DNA from: Prorocentrum cordatum
Lineage: Eukaryota; Sar; Dinophyceae; Prorocentrales; Prorocentraceae
NCBI GenBank assembly: GCA_963575745.1
Contig: CAUYUJ010020670.1
Location: forward strand, 92,501 to 152,554
DNA length: 60,054 nt
Direction of reading: 5' to 3'
A program made the translations under genes and the position numbers. Of the stretch, positions 34,127 to 44,639 are shown in pieces (the stretch's first letter is position 1; each line of letters begins with the position of its first letter). The notes under the pieces were generated by a model. The model saw only the letters and a program-made list of their open reading frames with translations. It made no database searches and had not been told where the DNA came from.

Positions 34127-36062
34127 ATGAGGCGCATCCGCCGGCCACGTTATGACTTGGCTCCGCTCGCCGCCACCCGTTCTCGACGGGATCGCGGGGT
34201 GTTGATGGCGGCCGCTCCCATAGGGGCCCAAGCGGGGAGCGCGATCGGAGGGGATCTCCCCTCCGCGCTTCCTCGCCCGGGCCTGGGGGCGAGGGAAAGG
34301 GTGCGCCCCGCGCCAGGAGTGGCCGCGCCTCGCGGGGCTTCGGGAGGCAGGGGGCGACCTCCCCTGCCATCCGCCTCGGCGCGCCTCGGGCCCGGCGCAT
34401 TCGGGGGTGGGGGCATTGCTGAAGGCCCCAGCTCAGGCGACGTTGAGAGCTCGGCCCAGTCGGTGTCGGTGGCTGCCGGCGGCCAGGGTGCCCCGGCCCG
34501 CAGGGCATTACCAGGTCTGCGCCATGACGCACCCAGCAGACACCGATACTCCCGCGGGTCCATGCCGGACTTGCGGGAGGGACGGGCGCGCCTGCTTGCC
34601 TTGTCGAGTTTCGCCAAGTCGGTGTACGCGACGACCTCGAGGAAATCTTTGGCCTCGCGGATTCGCACCTGTGGGCGCCTCCTGGCTTCCTGGGACATGG
34701 AGCTGTTCCCGCTGACTATCTCAAAGGTGACCGCCCTAGGAGCGAGCCTCAAGGCAGGCAGGTACCGCTCGGCACGGCTTTACCTTTCAGCAGCCGTTGT
34801 GGAATCAGAGAGAAGGGGGCATCTGGTCGATTCTGGCATTCGGCGCGCAGTTAAAGACGCCGTCATGTCCTGCGAGCGGGGCCAGGGGCCGGTTGCGCAC
34901 GCGTCCGCTCTCCCGTTCGAGGAGCTGCACCGCCTCCCACGCGGGCACGTGCCATGGGTCCCAGGAGGCCCGGCAAACCCGCGCCTCCTCATCATCGCGG
35001 GCTCGTGGTGGCTCCTCAGGGAGGTCGAGCTGTCCACGACGCGCGCGGCGCTGGCCACGCCGTCGGGTACTGGGAGTTCGCTGCAGGTCGCCTGGAACCT
35101 CCCCGCGTCGAAGGCCGACCCTTTGGCCCTCGGCGCCATGCGCGCGCGCGGGAGCTGCTGCCGAGGAGGGCGTTTGGCCGCCATTTGCCCTGCACGCGGT
35201 GGCCTCACAAGCCCGGTGGCTCAAGAGCGCGTTCCCAGAGCGCTTCGCGGGCGGGTGGCCGGACCTCGATCTCCCGTTGTTCCCAGACGAGAGAGGGCAG
35301 GCATGCGCGAAGCAGGCCGTCACCGCAACCATTCAGCATGCGGCCCGTCTGCTGGGGTTGGAGGCGCACGGGCCCGCTGGCGAGGTTCGCTGGACCGGCC
35401 ACTCGCTCCGCGCCACCGGGGCGCAGGGGCTCGCGAGGGCAGGATTTGACGTCTGGGCGATCCAGCTCTTGGGGCGTTGGGGCTCGGACGCGGTCCTGCG
35501 CTACACCCGGGAGGCACCGCTCGCTGTCTCGGGCAGTTGGGCTGCGCGGGCTTCGGCGGGCCTGCCACTCGACGAGGTCCACCGGCGCGTGCGGCTGGAG
35601 AGGGAGGACGAGCAGGGGCCTGCCAAGCGGGCACGCACCGCCGCGCCGGCAGGGGGGGCGCGTCCGGCTCGCGAGGCCCGTCGCGACACAGCCGACAGCC
35701 TGTGCAAGCAACTCGCCACCAAAGTCTCCTCTCTCGAGGCCTCCATCCTCTCCTTGCGCGAAGCCTTCGCGGCAGAGCTGGAGGGGGTCAGGCACCTCTG
35801 TGTCGAAGGCCCCGAGTTCGTGGAGAACCCTAAGACCGGCGTCGTCCACCGGGTCCGGGAGGGATCCGCACGCGTTGCGCTCAGGGGGTGGCGAAACTCC
35901 TGCGGGTGGGCTTTCGGCGTCGCTGACCACGCGAGGCTCGAGTCCGCTGAGAGGCCGTACAAGCTCATGCGCGAGCAATGCATGCCTGGGGATAGAGCGG
36001 CGGCGAAGGCAGCTTTCGCACGTAGTGCCGCCGCTTGCGCGGAGCAGGGTACTCCGGCATAG
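34127..36062 (+). pseudogene. DIRS-like element tyrosine recombinase
   Basis: The frame from Met 34127 gives a Gly/Pro/Arg-rich leader, an N-terminal core-binding-like helical domain (about 34560-34900) and the first catalytic Arg in WLLREVELSTTRAA (about 35014), then LPASKADPLALG with the likely Lys (about 35098). Near 35140 an alternating CG stretch shifts the frame. The next frame gives GHSLRATGAQGL (H-x-x-R, about 35399) and LLGRWGSDAVLRYT (Trp/His position and nucleophile Tyr, about 35466). All catalytic positions of the family are present. A coiled-coil-like tail (about 35690-35790) and about 80 further residues follow, with the stop at 36062. It would integrate a circular DNA by strand exchange. 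Confidence 0.88.
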
Positions 36063-36186
36063 GGGGGCCATCGGTGCCTGCATCGGCTCGGGCAGATGCC
36101 CGGGCGCAGGCACGGCCTCCGCCCATGCCCGTGTGGGAATCCGCAGGGCGATCCGCAGCATGGGAAAACGAGAGCACGCACATGTG
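36062..36186 (+). repeat. split direct repeat B1
   Basis: Differs from B2 at one base. It starts at the last base of the recombinase stop codon and shares its final G with the first base of A2. Confidence 0.92.
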
Positions 36187-36307
36187 GAGGGGTGCAGGAG
36201 TGGAGCGGATGCACGGTGTCACGTGGCGCTCGCGTGCCCATGGCCATTTTGGTCTCGAGCTCCGTCCTCGAGCTCACCTCCGTGCTCTCGGTCACCCACG
36301 TTTTCTC
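36186..36307 (+). repeat. split direct repeat A2 with diverged spliced-leader relic
   Basis: Direct copy of A1. Its leader-like part (36238-36259) has three substitutions and one insertion against the DinoSL, so it is less faithful than A1. Confidence 0.9.
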
Positions 36308-36393
36308 CCCACCCACCGCCCTGTAAGTTACATTTCTTGGTGGTGAAGCCTCTGACCTGTCGAAGTCAGAAGGCACGGGAGGGGTCTGGGCTT

Positions 36394-36518
36394 GGGGGGC
36401 CATCGGTGCCTGCATCGGCTCGGGCAGATGCCCGGGCGCAGGCACGGCCTCCGCCCATGCCCGTGTGGGAATCCGCAAGGCGATCCGCAGCATGGGAAAA
36501 CGAGAGCACGCACATGTG
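36394..36518 (+). repeat. split direct repeat B2
   Basis: Right end of the element. Identity to B1 stops after CACATGTG, marking the probable recombination boundary. An 86-bp spacer with a 6-bp hairpin (TCTGAC/GTCAGA) separates it from A2. Confidence 0.92.
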
Positions 36519-36539
36519 CCACTGCACATAGTTGGGTCC

Positions 36540-36730
36540 GCAGATCGCCCAAAAGGGCCCCAAGACGGCCCCAAGAGGGGGAACGCGAACCGACAAGTCG
36601 AGCGTTCCGTCCCAAGAGGCTCCCAGGAGGCCCCAAGAGGCCCCCAACAGAGCCCAAGAGGCCCCCCAGAGGCCCCACGATGCCCCAAAGAGGCCCAAAA
36701 AGACGCCGCAAGAGCACCCCAAACGGAGTC
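36540..36730. repeat. CCCCAAGAGG minisatellite
   Basis: Irregular 10-12-base units (GGCCCCAAGAGG) between B2 and a CG-rich palindrome. Confidence 0.85.
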
Positions 36731-36732
36731 GG

Positions 36733-36772
36733 CTAGAAACTAAGCGCGCGCGTAGCGCGCGCGTGGTTCTAG
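36733..36772. repeat. CG-alternating palindrome
   Basis: CTAGAAAC pairs with GTTCTAG around two blocks of alternating CG; prone to Z-DNA or cruciform. Confidence 0.7.
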
Positions 36773-36810
36773 TATATATGCGCATGTGCAAATATTTTCA
36801 CAGACGTTTC

Positions 36811-36830
36811 TCTCTCTATATATATATGTG

Positions 36831-36893
<63 letters not shown>

Positions 36894-36894
36894 A
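36811..36894. repeat. TA microsatellite
   Basis: TATATA run with one GTGTATATACA step. Confidence 0.96.
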
Positions 36895-36934
36895 CACACG
36901 TATCTTACGTAAGCACATCTATCAGCGGTATTAT

Positions 36935-37618
36935 GGGAACCGTAGTGTGTCCGAGTGTGGTTCGACCGTGCGCAGTGGTCGAAGCACCACAGAAGAAAGG
37001 ACGCTGCCATTCAGGCTGACCGGCCGCGCCCGCCGCCTCCGATTTTGTCCGTTCTGCTGCCGTCGTGGATGCCATGCTCAGTTCTCATACTAATGCTCCA
37101 CAGTCGCCGTGCATCTGCAGTGGGGACCGTGTTTACTCCGAGCGTGGCCTGGGCGTGTGCATTGGTCAAAGCACCACTGAACAAGGGGTGCTGCCATTCC
37201 GGCTGACCGGCCGCGCCCGGTGTTTTGTTTTTTTCTGCTGTCATCGTGGATGCCATGGGCAGTTTTCATACGAATGCCCCACAGTCGCAGTGCATCTGCA
37301 GTGGGGACCGTGTTTAGTCCGAGCGCGGCCTGGGCTTATGCATTGGTCAAAGCACCACAGAAGAGGTGGCGCTGCCATTCTGGCTGACCAGCCGCGCCCG
37401 CCGCCGCGCATCTCTTTTTCTCCATGCCGATGCCGTGAGACCGTTTCTCATCATGCCCTGGCGATAACGGGCGTGACCGAGGGGGGGGACGGGGTGGGGC
37501 AGGGTGGGGCCCATCACGTCACAATTCGATGGGCGACGTTTGGGAATGCTCTGCGCACTGGTCCCAGGCCGCAAGGAGAAGTGGCGCTGCCATTCTGGCT
37601 GGCGTGCCGCGCCTGCTC
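36935..37618. repeat. tandem array of about 185-bp units, four copies
   Basis: The block CTGCCATTC-GGCTGACC recurs at 37004, 37191, 37372 and 37587 (spacing 187, 181 and 215). The last unit is diverged. Units include TGGGGACCGTGTTTA and GGTC-AAGCACCAC, a small hairpin. No stable protein was seen, although frames stay partly open. Confidence 0.88.
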
Positions 37619-37639
37619 CGGCCTCGGCGGTTGTTGCTG

Positions 37640-38110
37640 CAGGGCTCTGGCTTCTGACCGATTCCTCCCGATAATTTGGATCACGTGCTGTCATCTGGGG
37701 TTTTCTTAAGGTGCTCTTGGCCTAAGGCGACCCCAGCTTTTCGCTCAATTTTGGAGCCCCTGAGGCCTTCTGGGTGGATGAGGATGAGGAGGGGGGGGCT
37801 GAAGAGAACGAATGGAAAAGGAGGATGGATGGGGTGAGTGGATGGAAGGAGCAGGCAACAAACCAGGATGATGACAGGGAGGGCGCGCGGACGAGGAAGA
37901 GGAGGAGAAGGAGGAGAAGAAGGAGGCATGCCGAGCTCGGAGTGGGGAGCAGACGAGGCAGAAGAGGAAGAGCGGGGCAGGGCCAGTCAGTCAAGCCTGA
38001 CGCACAGACGGCGCATTGGCAAACATATACACGATTATGAATGCGACCGGAAACGCCAACAATAGCCCCGGACTCGGGCAGTTACGGCGATGCGAATCCA
38101 CCCTGCAAAC
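37640..38110. other. purine-rich spacer, no gene seen
   Basis: GGA/GAA-rich tract at about 37770-37990. Nothing else was recognised. Confidence 0.5.
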
Positions 38111-38132
38111 GTATCGGCGCCACGCAGGAGCA

Positions 38133-38159
38133 GGGGGAGGGGAGGGGAGGGGAGGGGGC
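38133..38159 (+). repeat. G-quadruplex-type G-run array
   Basis: Five G4-5 runs separated by single A bases, close downstream of the 3' end of LINE copy 3. Confidence 0.85.
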
Positions 38160-38195
38160 GGAGGACGGCGGGAAGGGGAGGAGGGAAAGGAGCAG

Positions 38196-39117
38196 CTAAA
38201 GCCAATGATCGTCACATTGGTTGCGAACGCATACAGGACATTGTTGCTTAGGCCTCCCTCGCCTCCCGCGGATACCCCAGCGCCATGGCTCGTTGGAGTG
38301 CGGATCGCAAGGGAACATTCGTAAAAAGTTGTCCCCTGGGAGGGCCGCAATTTTACAATACAGTGCCGTTTGCCTCTCACTCTGTGTGGCGTTCAATGCC
38401 GCCTCGCCACCTCGTTCCAATGCTGTTTTGTTCGAGATTCGAAATAAAGAAGAAGGTGGGATGGACAATATTTTCCGGAGACGCCGCGCATGGAACCCAT
38501 CAAGTTTGCGTTTGTCTGCTTGAAGTAGCCACATTGACTCCAGATTGTACATCCGTTTTGGTACCACGATTTTTTTGTAGAGCTCGATCTTTCTATTTCG
38601 TGTGATATTCGCATGTGCCCAGCATTCGCGTAGAGATTTGAAGATGCCCTTTGCTTCACCAATTCTGCGCGATGGTTTCGCTTTGGCTGACATGTCTGAC
38701 GTCAACAGACCCCCCAAATATGCAACTGTGTCAACCATTTGTACTGGTGCCCCCGACGGGTCTGAGATCACCCCATTGTGAATTATGCCAATAGCAACTG
38801 TTTTGCCCCAGTTGAGTTCCAGGCCGTAGCGCGCACCTTCTTCGATGACGAGGTCGAGTAAAGCTTGAAGTTTGTCCGTATAGCTGCTGGCAAGCATCGT
38901 ATCGTCCGCGTACAACAGGTCGGAGCACACCACATACGGCGGTTATTCGACAGTGTCGCCTTTGTCGCGCATTTTGCCGTCAATGTCGGAAAACATCACC
39001 GACTGTACAATGATGATCAAATCGGGGGAGAGCGGGCAGCCTTGAGCGATGCCCGCGCGCTGCCTCCGTCGAGTTGAATCCCCCTACCATTCTTCAATAC
39101 AAAATACCGCTCACTAT
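38196..39117 (-). pseudogene. LINE copy 3 second half of RT and thumb
   Basis: The reading resumes with YFVLKNGRGIQLDGG, motif B GIAQGCPLSP (about 39050), motif C LLYADDTMLAS (about 38915) and LNWGKTVAI (motif D). A long helical thumb (ELYKKIVVPKRMYNLES, about 38590) and a C-terminal RRGRPKQQC stretch follow, with the stop at 38196. From 38933 down it is one open frame of 245 codons. It completes the polymerase of the element. Confidence 0.88.
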
Positions 39118-39480
39118 ATATATATATATATATATATGGTCGCCCCCCTCCAAGATCATACCTTTTCGTCTCCTCATCCTCGATTGCTTCTTTTCCTTTC
39201 CCTCTCCCTCTCTCTCTCTCTCCTTTCTCTGTCTCTGGGCTCTCTCGGGACTCTGACCGTTGAGAACCGCTGCGCTTTCAAGGTTTTCTAAATTTTCCAA
39301 GTTTTCCCAGACACTGACCATTGAGAAACGCTGTGTTTTCCAGGTTTTCCAGGTTTTCCCAGACACTGACCGTTGAGAAAAACTGTGTTTTCCAGGTTTT
39401 CCAGGTTTTCCCAGACACTGACCAGGTGAAAAACGTGTGTTTCCAGATTTTCCAAATATTCGCTGATATGAACTGATATG
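39118..39480. repeat. compound satellite inside the RT of LINE copy 3
   Basis: From the low end: TA repeat (39114-39137), TC repeat (39205-39230), then about four 52-bp units built on CCAGGTTTTCCCAGACACTGA (39245-39455). It interrupts the RT between motif A and motif B. Confidence 0.88.
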
Positions 39481-41065
39481 ATATGAACTCCACCATCCGC
39501 TCCGGGATACCAAATCTGCTTAGCGTTTCGAGAAGAATATCGTGTTTTATCCTATCGAATGTTTTGGCCGGCCTAATCAAGAAATATGGCCAGCAACCCA
39601 GGCGATGCCGACGCGTGCCCAGCGTCGAACATCGGGCGCGCAATGGAAATAGCTTGCACGGTGCTTCGTCAAGGCCGGAAGCCAAATTGTGTTTGACGTA
39701 TGCGTCTTTCAGCACTTCCAATATGCAAGCGTTGCTGTATCATAGATACTACGATTTTTGCACCTGGCAGGTAGTACTGATATGGGCATTTGTTTTCTGG
39801 TAAACTCGCTTTCCCCTTTTTGAGCAGTAGTGATACATATGCAACTTTCCATTCATGCGGTATGTCGCCGCTTTCCCAACCTCTCTGGCATAATGTACGC
39901 AGTGGCCCCAACGCCTCCGCGCTGCCCAACAGAAATTTCCAGAACTCAGGTGATACTCCATCTTGTCCTGCTGCTTTCCCAGCCGACAATCGTTTGAGGG
40001 CTTCCGCAGTTCATCCATCTTGAACGTGTTCGTGTCTATGGGGAGCACATCTTTCGTCATCTTCCATGGTGTATTTTTGAAATAATCTGCAAGTACTTCT
40101 CCGCGCTGGCTGCTTTCCACCAGGTTCCCAGCAGGGTCTTTGATTTGAAGGGGGTGTTTGGCTGTGCCTGCGCGAAGTGCATGAACAGTGCGCCATGGTC
40201 CGTCTCGAAGTCGTTCGTTTAGCCAAGTATGTTTGTTTTGTTGCACGGCGCGCTGAATATTCTTATTAAGGTTCCGCTCCTCCTCCAAGTCGTTGGTCTT
40301 GTAGGCCACGTCTGTTGCTGCCAGTAAGTCCAACGTATGTTCCGAGATCCACGGTTTGCGCCGCTGCTTGTGTGACTTCCCGCTTGCACCAGCAGCAGCC
40401 TTCATCGCTTGTCGGATGTTGTTTGCCATCCCATCCAGTTCTTCAGGAAGCGGCTCTGCTTGCAAGGCTCTGGTGAACGAGTCCTGATAACTCTTGGCTA
40501 GAGTAGGATCTGCATGTAGGGCCGCAGCGTTTTGTTGATAGTTCGTGCGCTTCTTGCGACTTGTGTCCAGTAAGTTATTTGTCCAAACTTGCAATAAGAA
40601 GTGCCGGGACGCAAGTGGTACATCACGCCTTGATTGGATATCTTGGATAAGCTGCGCCACGGGGCCATCCACCAAGCAGTGGTCGATTTGCGTAAAGCCT
40701 CCATTCGTAGCATCGGCTGCCTTGTCCGCGTCGGGGGAGTAGTACGTAACCAGCTTGTTCAGCTCATGCGCAAAGAGTGCATTCGCAACCACAATGTTTG
40801 AACTCCTGCAGGCTTCAATCAAGAAATCTCTGTTGAGATCGTGTGTCTTCTTAGGCCATGGAGCTTCGACTACGAACTCTCCCAATACATCCTCTGCTCC
40901 AGCTTCGCGTCGGAACAACTTCGTGTTGAAGTCACATAAAGCGATGGTGCAATTATGACTGGCATGCTTGGGCCTCAAGGCTCCCAGTAGGTCGACAAAA
41001 ATCTCGGCGCTGATCTGGATCGAGCCCTGAGTGTGGAGTATCGGCGGGAAGTCTATTGATAACAC
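39481..41065 (-). pseudogene. LINE copy 3 endonuclease C-terminus and first half of RT
   Basis: The endonuclease shows IALCDFNTKLF (about 40945), FTQIDHCLVDG (about 40690) and LASRHFLLQV (about 40615), the DxN, ID and S-x-H positions. A helical linker follows, then the RT in other frames: KAAGQDGVSPEFW (about 39970), WKVAYVSLLLKKGK (about 39850), TQFGFRP (about 39680) and motif A PAKTFDRIKHDIL (about 39580-39540). Frames change near 40000 and 39700. The reading stops at the satellite insertion just after motif A (FGIPERMVEFI). Confidence 0.85.
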
Positions 41066-41097
41066 CTCCTGGCCCGCGAACTCGTAGCGATGCTAAT

Positions 41098-41236
41098 CTG
41101 TCTGACACCAGGAAGAGGAGGAGGAGAACGAGGAGGAGGAGGAGGCGGACGAGGAGGAGGACGAAGAGGGGGACGAGGAGGAGAACGAGGGGGAGGACGA
41201 TGAGGACGAGGAGGAGAAGGAGGAGGAGGAGGAGGA

Positions 41237-41268
<32 letters not shown>

Positions 41269-41285
41269 AGGAAATAGGAGGAGGA
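41098..41285. repeat. GGA microsatellite at the 5' break of LINE copy 3
   Basis: Pure to degenerate GAGGAG/GACGAG tract. Confidence 0.94.
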
Positions 41286-41289
41286 GTCA

Positions 41290-41730
41290 ATGCACTCCTC
41301 TCCGCACTAATTGCCTGCTGCCGCCGCCTCCAGTTGCCGCCGCCGTATTGTCCGCACTTGCATCGGCTTAGGATGGCAGAAAAGGAGCGTGCCCGCCATC
41401 GCGCGCGTCGGCCGGCGGGCCGGCCTCCTCCCTTCAGGGTTATTCTACAGTCAGTTTAACGGAACACTCCTTCCTCGCCATGGTTTCGGCGGAGCCCCTT
41501 GACCATGAGACACTATCGGAACATATTGCAGGGATTATCATTGTCCAGGCAAAAAGATGGTTATCAGCCCAAACGACGGCTCAGCCGCTGGCTTCGCTGA
41601 GCATGGGATCACAGGGAGGAGCGTTCGGATAAGTAGAACAACAACACCGTCTCGAACGTACTAATTAGAAAGGCGCATCTAGGGGGCGGCTTCGTTCTCT
41701 CAATCCTCCCAGAAAGCAAGCAGCGGGGTC
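41290..41730. other. no gene recognised
   Basis: Mixed composition. It includes one CGGCTCAGCCG hairpin core at 41577-41587. No LTR ends were recognised, although the left LTR of the next element might lie here. Confidence 0.5.
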
Positions 41731-42233
41731 CGTGTTTGGTTGGACAGAAAAAGATTCCCCTATGGATAACCAGACGAAGACAATAGCTCAAACGCCGAGC
41801 GGAGGGCATGGCTCAGCCAGTGCTTCCGTCAGAAGGCCACCTGAACTCGCATCAGCGCACTCAAGCCCAAGGACGTCGGTTAACTCGACCCACGGAGAGG
41901 AGATATCGCCAGGAAGTGTTCCCATCGGCATGGCGGGCGACGAGGAACGAGTGACACAGTTTGCGATGAATGGACAGGGCGTGGGCGAGAGCGACGGACC
42001 GTCAGAGGAAGAGAGCTCACATTCGATTGGAAAGAACGAAGAATAGGCACAATTTCGTATGTCGCCTGGCCCACCACATCATGTCAATCCTCTCCCAGAC
42101 GAATCTGACGGGCTCGCCTCGGGCGTAGACCTGTCGGATACAGAGACGATTGATTACGCCAGCTGAAGACGTCCGGGAGACTCCTTGATTCGGATGACGA
42201 GCTTGGGGATGAAAGAAGCCCCGACAGTGGGAG

Positions 42234-42947
42234 TTGGCCGTGGAAGGGAGAGGAATTCGGCTCAGCCGATGGAGAATTCGCCCCATGCCGCGCGCCCAGC
42301 TCGGCATGCGAGAGAACCGACCGGTGCGACTCCGCTCCCGACGACAAACCAAGAGCGATACTGATGATCTGAATCCTCCACCGTTATCGCAGGGTTTCTA
42401 TCGACCAGATTTCACGCTACCAAGGGCCGACCGTGACAGTGCACCAGAGCTTGGCGAACTCATTATGGAACACGAAAGGGACGAGCAAACGCAGAGACAA
42501 CACGACACTCTTAGGAACAAGGGGTCAAGAACGAGGGAGCAACATACACCTACATCCAGCAGGGGTCGTAAAAAGGCCCCAAGAGCCGGACGCTCCAGCT
42601 CTGGAGGATTTGCCCTCGAGTCACCTCGCCCATTGTCGGATAGGACCGCCGGCAGTTTTTCGATCCGGGACAGCTGCTGGAACGCGGGCCCAATTTGCCC
42701 GCCTCGGGCGGGGAGTCGCTGCCCGGGGAAAGCGCGCAAACCAGGGGGGTCGTGTCGCCGACCTGCGCGCGCGCGATGTTCGAGGGTGTGCCCGAAATGC
42801 AGTTCAGCGTGTCTCTGCGAAGAATGCATTAGGCTGGAGGAACACAATTGCCGTCACATCGCCATTCAGGAGTGGGAAGAAAAACATAAACAGGATAGGG
42901 AGCAGCTGAGAGCAGCACGTGCACAGATGCGACATATTCTTTTCTAG
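42234..42947 (+). pseudogene. copia-like Gag N-terminal part with Cys cluster
   Basis: 237 codons. Arg-rich N-terminus, then a cysteine-rich part (CPKCSSACLCEECIRLEEH followed by NC and H, about 42790-42860) that could bind zinc, then a charged helix (QEWEEKHKQDREQLRAARAQ) that appears to continue into the coiled coil at 42950-43440 after the stop at 42947. The family is not recognised by sequence. Its place upstream of a protease suggests Gag. Confidence 0.5.
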
Positions 42948-42949
42948 GT

Positions 42950-43258
42950 ATATGCGGATGAGACGGCTGCCGAAGAAGCCGGTCGCAAGCTCGCCGAATC
43001 CGCGGCAGAAAAGAGGGCAATGGCAGATAGAGTTGAAAACGAAAAGGCCGCCATTGCAGAAGGCGCGCAGAAACGGGCGCTGCAAGCGGGGGCGGAAATA
43101 GCCGAGAGCGCGGACATGGCTCAGCGGCGCCTCGCCCAAGGAGAGGAAAAGCGAAATGTTCAGAGCACGGCCGAGCAAATGTTACCATCGTCTCAACAGC
43201 AGGCCGATAAAGAGCGAGTTGAATATCACATGATAGCTGATGCCGCCAGACGGGTAGA

Positions 43259-43318
<60 letters not shown>

Positions 43319-43451
43319 CCCGAGAGCAGGCATCACGAGAAAACCAGGAGCTCCGCAATCAACGCGATGCTGCCGGGCTCGAGGCCGAAAAGGTGAAATT
43401 AGAAGCGGTGCGAACCACTCCAGGAGCAGCACCAGAGGGCTCAGGCACTAA
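42950..43451 (+). pseudogene. copia-like Gag coiled-coil segment with GA microsatellite
   Basis: Charged Ala/Glu/Arg/Gln helix repeats (KLAESAAEKRAMADRVENEK onward) run to 43254. There a GA dinucleotide run (43254-43317) encodes alternating Arg-Glu. Beyond it the heptad-like helix (EAREQASRENQELRNQRDAA) continues, but in a different frame, to about 43450. The microsatellite is thus part of the coding helix and its length change has shifted the frame. Confidence 0.6.
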
Positions 43452-43471
43452 GACACGGTGATCAAAGAAGG

Positions 43472-44520
43472 ATGGCGAAGGCCTGGAACCGCGCTAAGGG
43501 GTGCGCAGATGAGCGAATCAAGAACCATGCTCTCGCCATTCGCGCCGCGAGCGAAGAAAATTTGCTAGAATCTGACCTGGGGCAACGCAGGGCTGCGGCG
43601 CGATGGGGCCCCCCAGAGAAGATCCAGACAGCCGGGCAACCTGGCGCGGTAGCTGCGCCAGAGATCCAGCTCAGCCGACGCATGTCGAGCCTCCTCCGAG
43701 TCCGAATGTTGCTCGCCCGGTTCGTACGAAGGCGACCGAGCCGACCCGAAGTCGAATGGGTGCGCCAGATGAGCCGTGTCACATATGTTCAAAGCCTTTC
43801 ATTGGGATTTGCGTGGGGCGTGCGATACCCGCGCGCAGGGGGGGCCTGGGCGGAGGTATCGAGAGGCGCGCATAATGCGCCAGGAGCAAAGAGTTCAGGG
43901 AATAGGACGACCCCGTGATAAAGGAAGAACAGCCGAGCATATCTGCAGACATCCACCGCAATAAAAGCCATGCAAATGAGACGGCGCCGACAGACAACTG
44001 CGATTTACCTGACCACCTTCCCGTCACCATCGGCCCAGCCGCACCTGGTGAAGGTGGGGGCGGACAGGGGGGCAATGATAATGATCAGAACGGTGACCAG
44101 AGCACAGCGCCCAGCACGGGGATGATTGCGGCGACGCAAGTCGATGAGACGGGGGGAACCGAAGCCGCCGGGCGACCCTCCGGGGGGGGCCCGGCGATGG
44201 AGTAGACCCAGACGGAGATGGCGGTGGAGGACCGAATGGCCCCAACAACCCCGCATTGCAGCCATGCGCTGCCAATCAAATGGGCCCCAATTGGAGAGCC
44301 TTTGGGAACAATTCAGAGCTTAACCTCATGGACATCCCAAGTGTTCAGACACTGCGAGAATGGAAACAATATTGTGTCAGGGCTGTGGCTGGGTCTTGGC
44401 GCGATGTCAAGGCAGCGCGCGCGTGGGCCATGGAAGCCATGAGCCGAGAGATTCCGAAGGGTAACTTCCAGACAGCTGGAGTGCTTCATGCGTCTTGATA
44501 TGGCGATAGCAACAAATCGG
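43472..44520 (+). pseudogene. copia-like Gag middle part, fragmentary
   Basis: Frames alternate. Recognisable pieces are PCHICSKPFIGIC (about 43770, a possible zinc knuckle) and LNLMDIPSVQTLREWKQYC (about 44320), a helix resembling capsid-like segments. Assignment rests on position only. Confidence 0.4.
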
Positions 44521-44639
44521 CTTGAGAAATTCGCCAAAAACGAATCGCAATCGTAATCTTTCGGTGCAACATACCTATTTCTTTTCACAAGTAGACCTCG
44601 TGGAACATTCGTGCTAGATCGAGCAATGCCTTTTCGCGG

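Larger units (their letters stand above)
29178..36518 (+). mobile_element. DIRS/Ngaro-like tyrosine-recombinase retrotransposon with split direct repeats
   Basis: The terminal structure is A1 (29178-29298), genes, B1 (36062-36186), A2 (36186-36307), B2 (36394-36518). Between the repeats lie Gag with a zinc finger, RT, RNase H and a tyrosine recombinase, all on the plus strand. Split direct repeats with a recombinase instead of an integrase are diagnostic of the PAT/Ngaro branch of DIRS elements. These go through a circular DNA and integrate without target duplication; none is seen here. B1 and B2 differ at one of 125 bases, so the copy is young. Four frame changes break the ORFs, some at G-runs or CG-runs, leaving open whether the damage is real. 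Confidence 0.9.
38196..41065 (-). mobile_element. LINE copy 3: RTE-like non-LTR retrotransposon, 5'-truncated and interrupted
   Basis: On the minus strand an endonuclease C-terminus leads into a reverse transcriptase of the type seen in RTE-clade LINEs. The 5' end stops at a GGA microsatellite (41098-41285), so the endonuclease start is missing. The RT palm is cut by about 360 bp of simple repeats (39118-39480), and at least two frame changes occur. Base composition is more AT-rich than LINE copies 1, 2 and 4, suggesting a different or older lineage. Confidence 0.85.
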
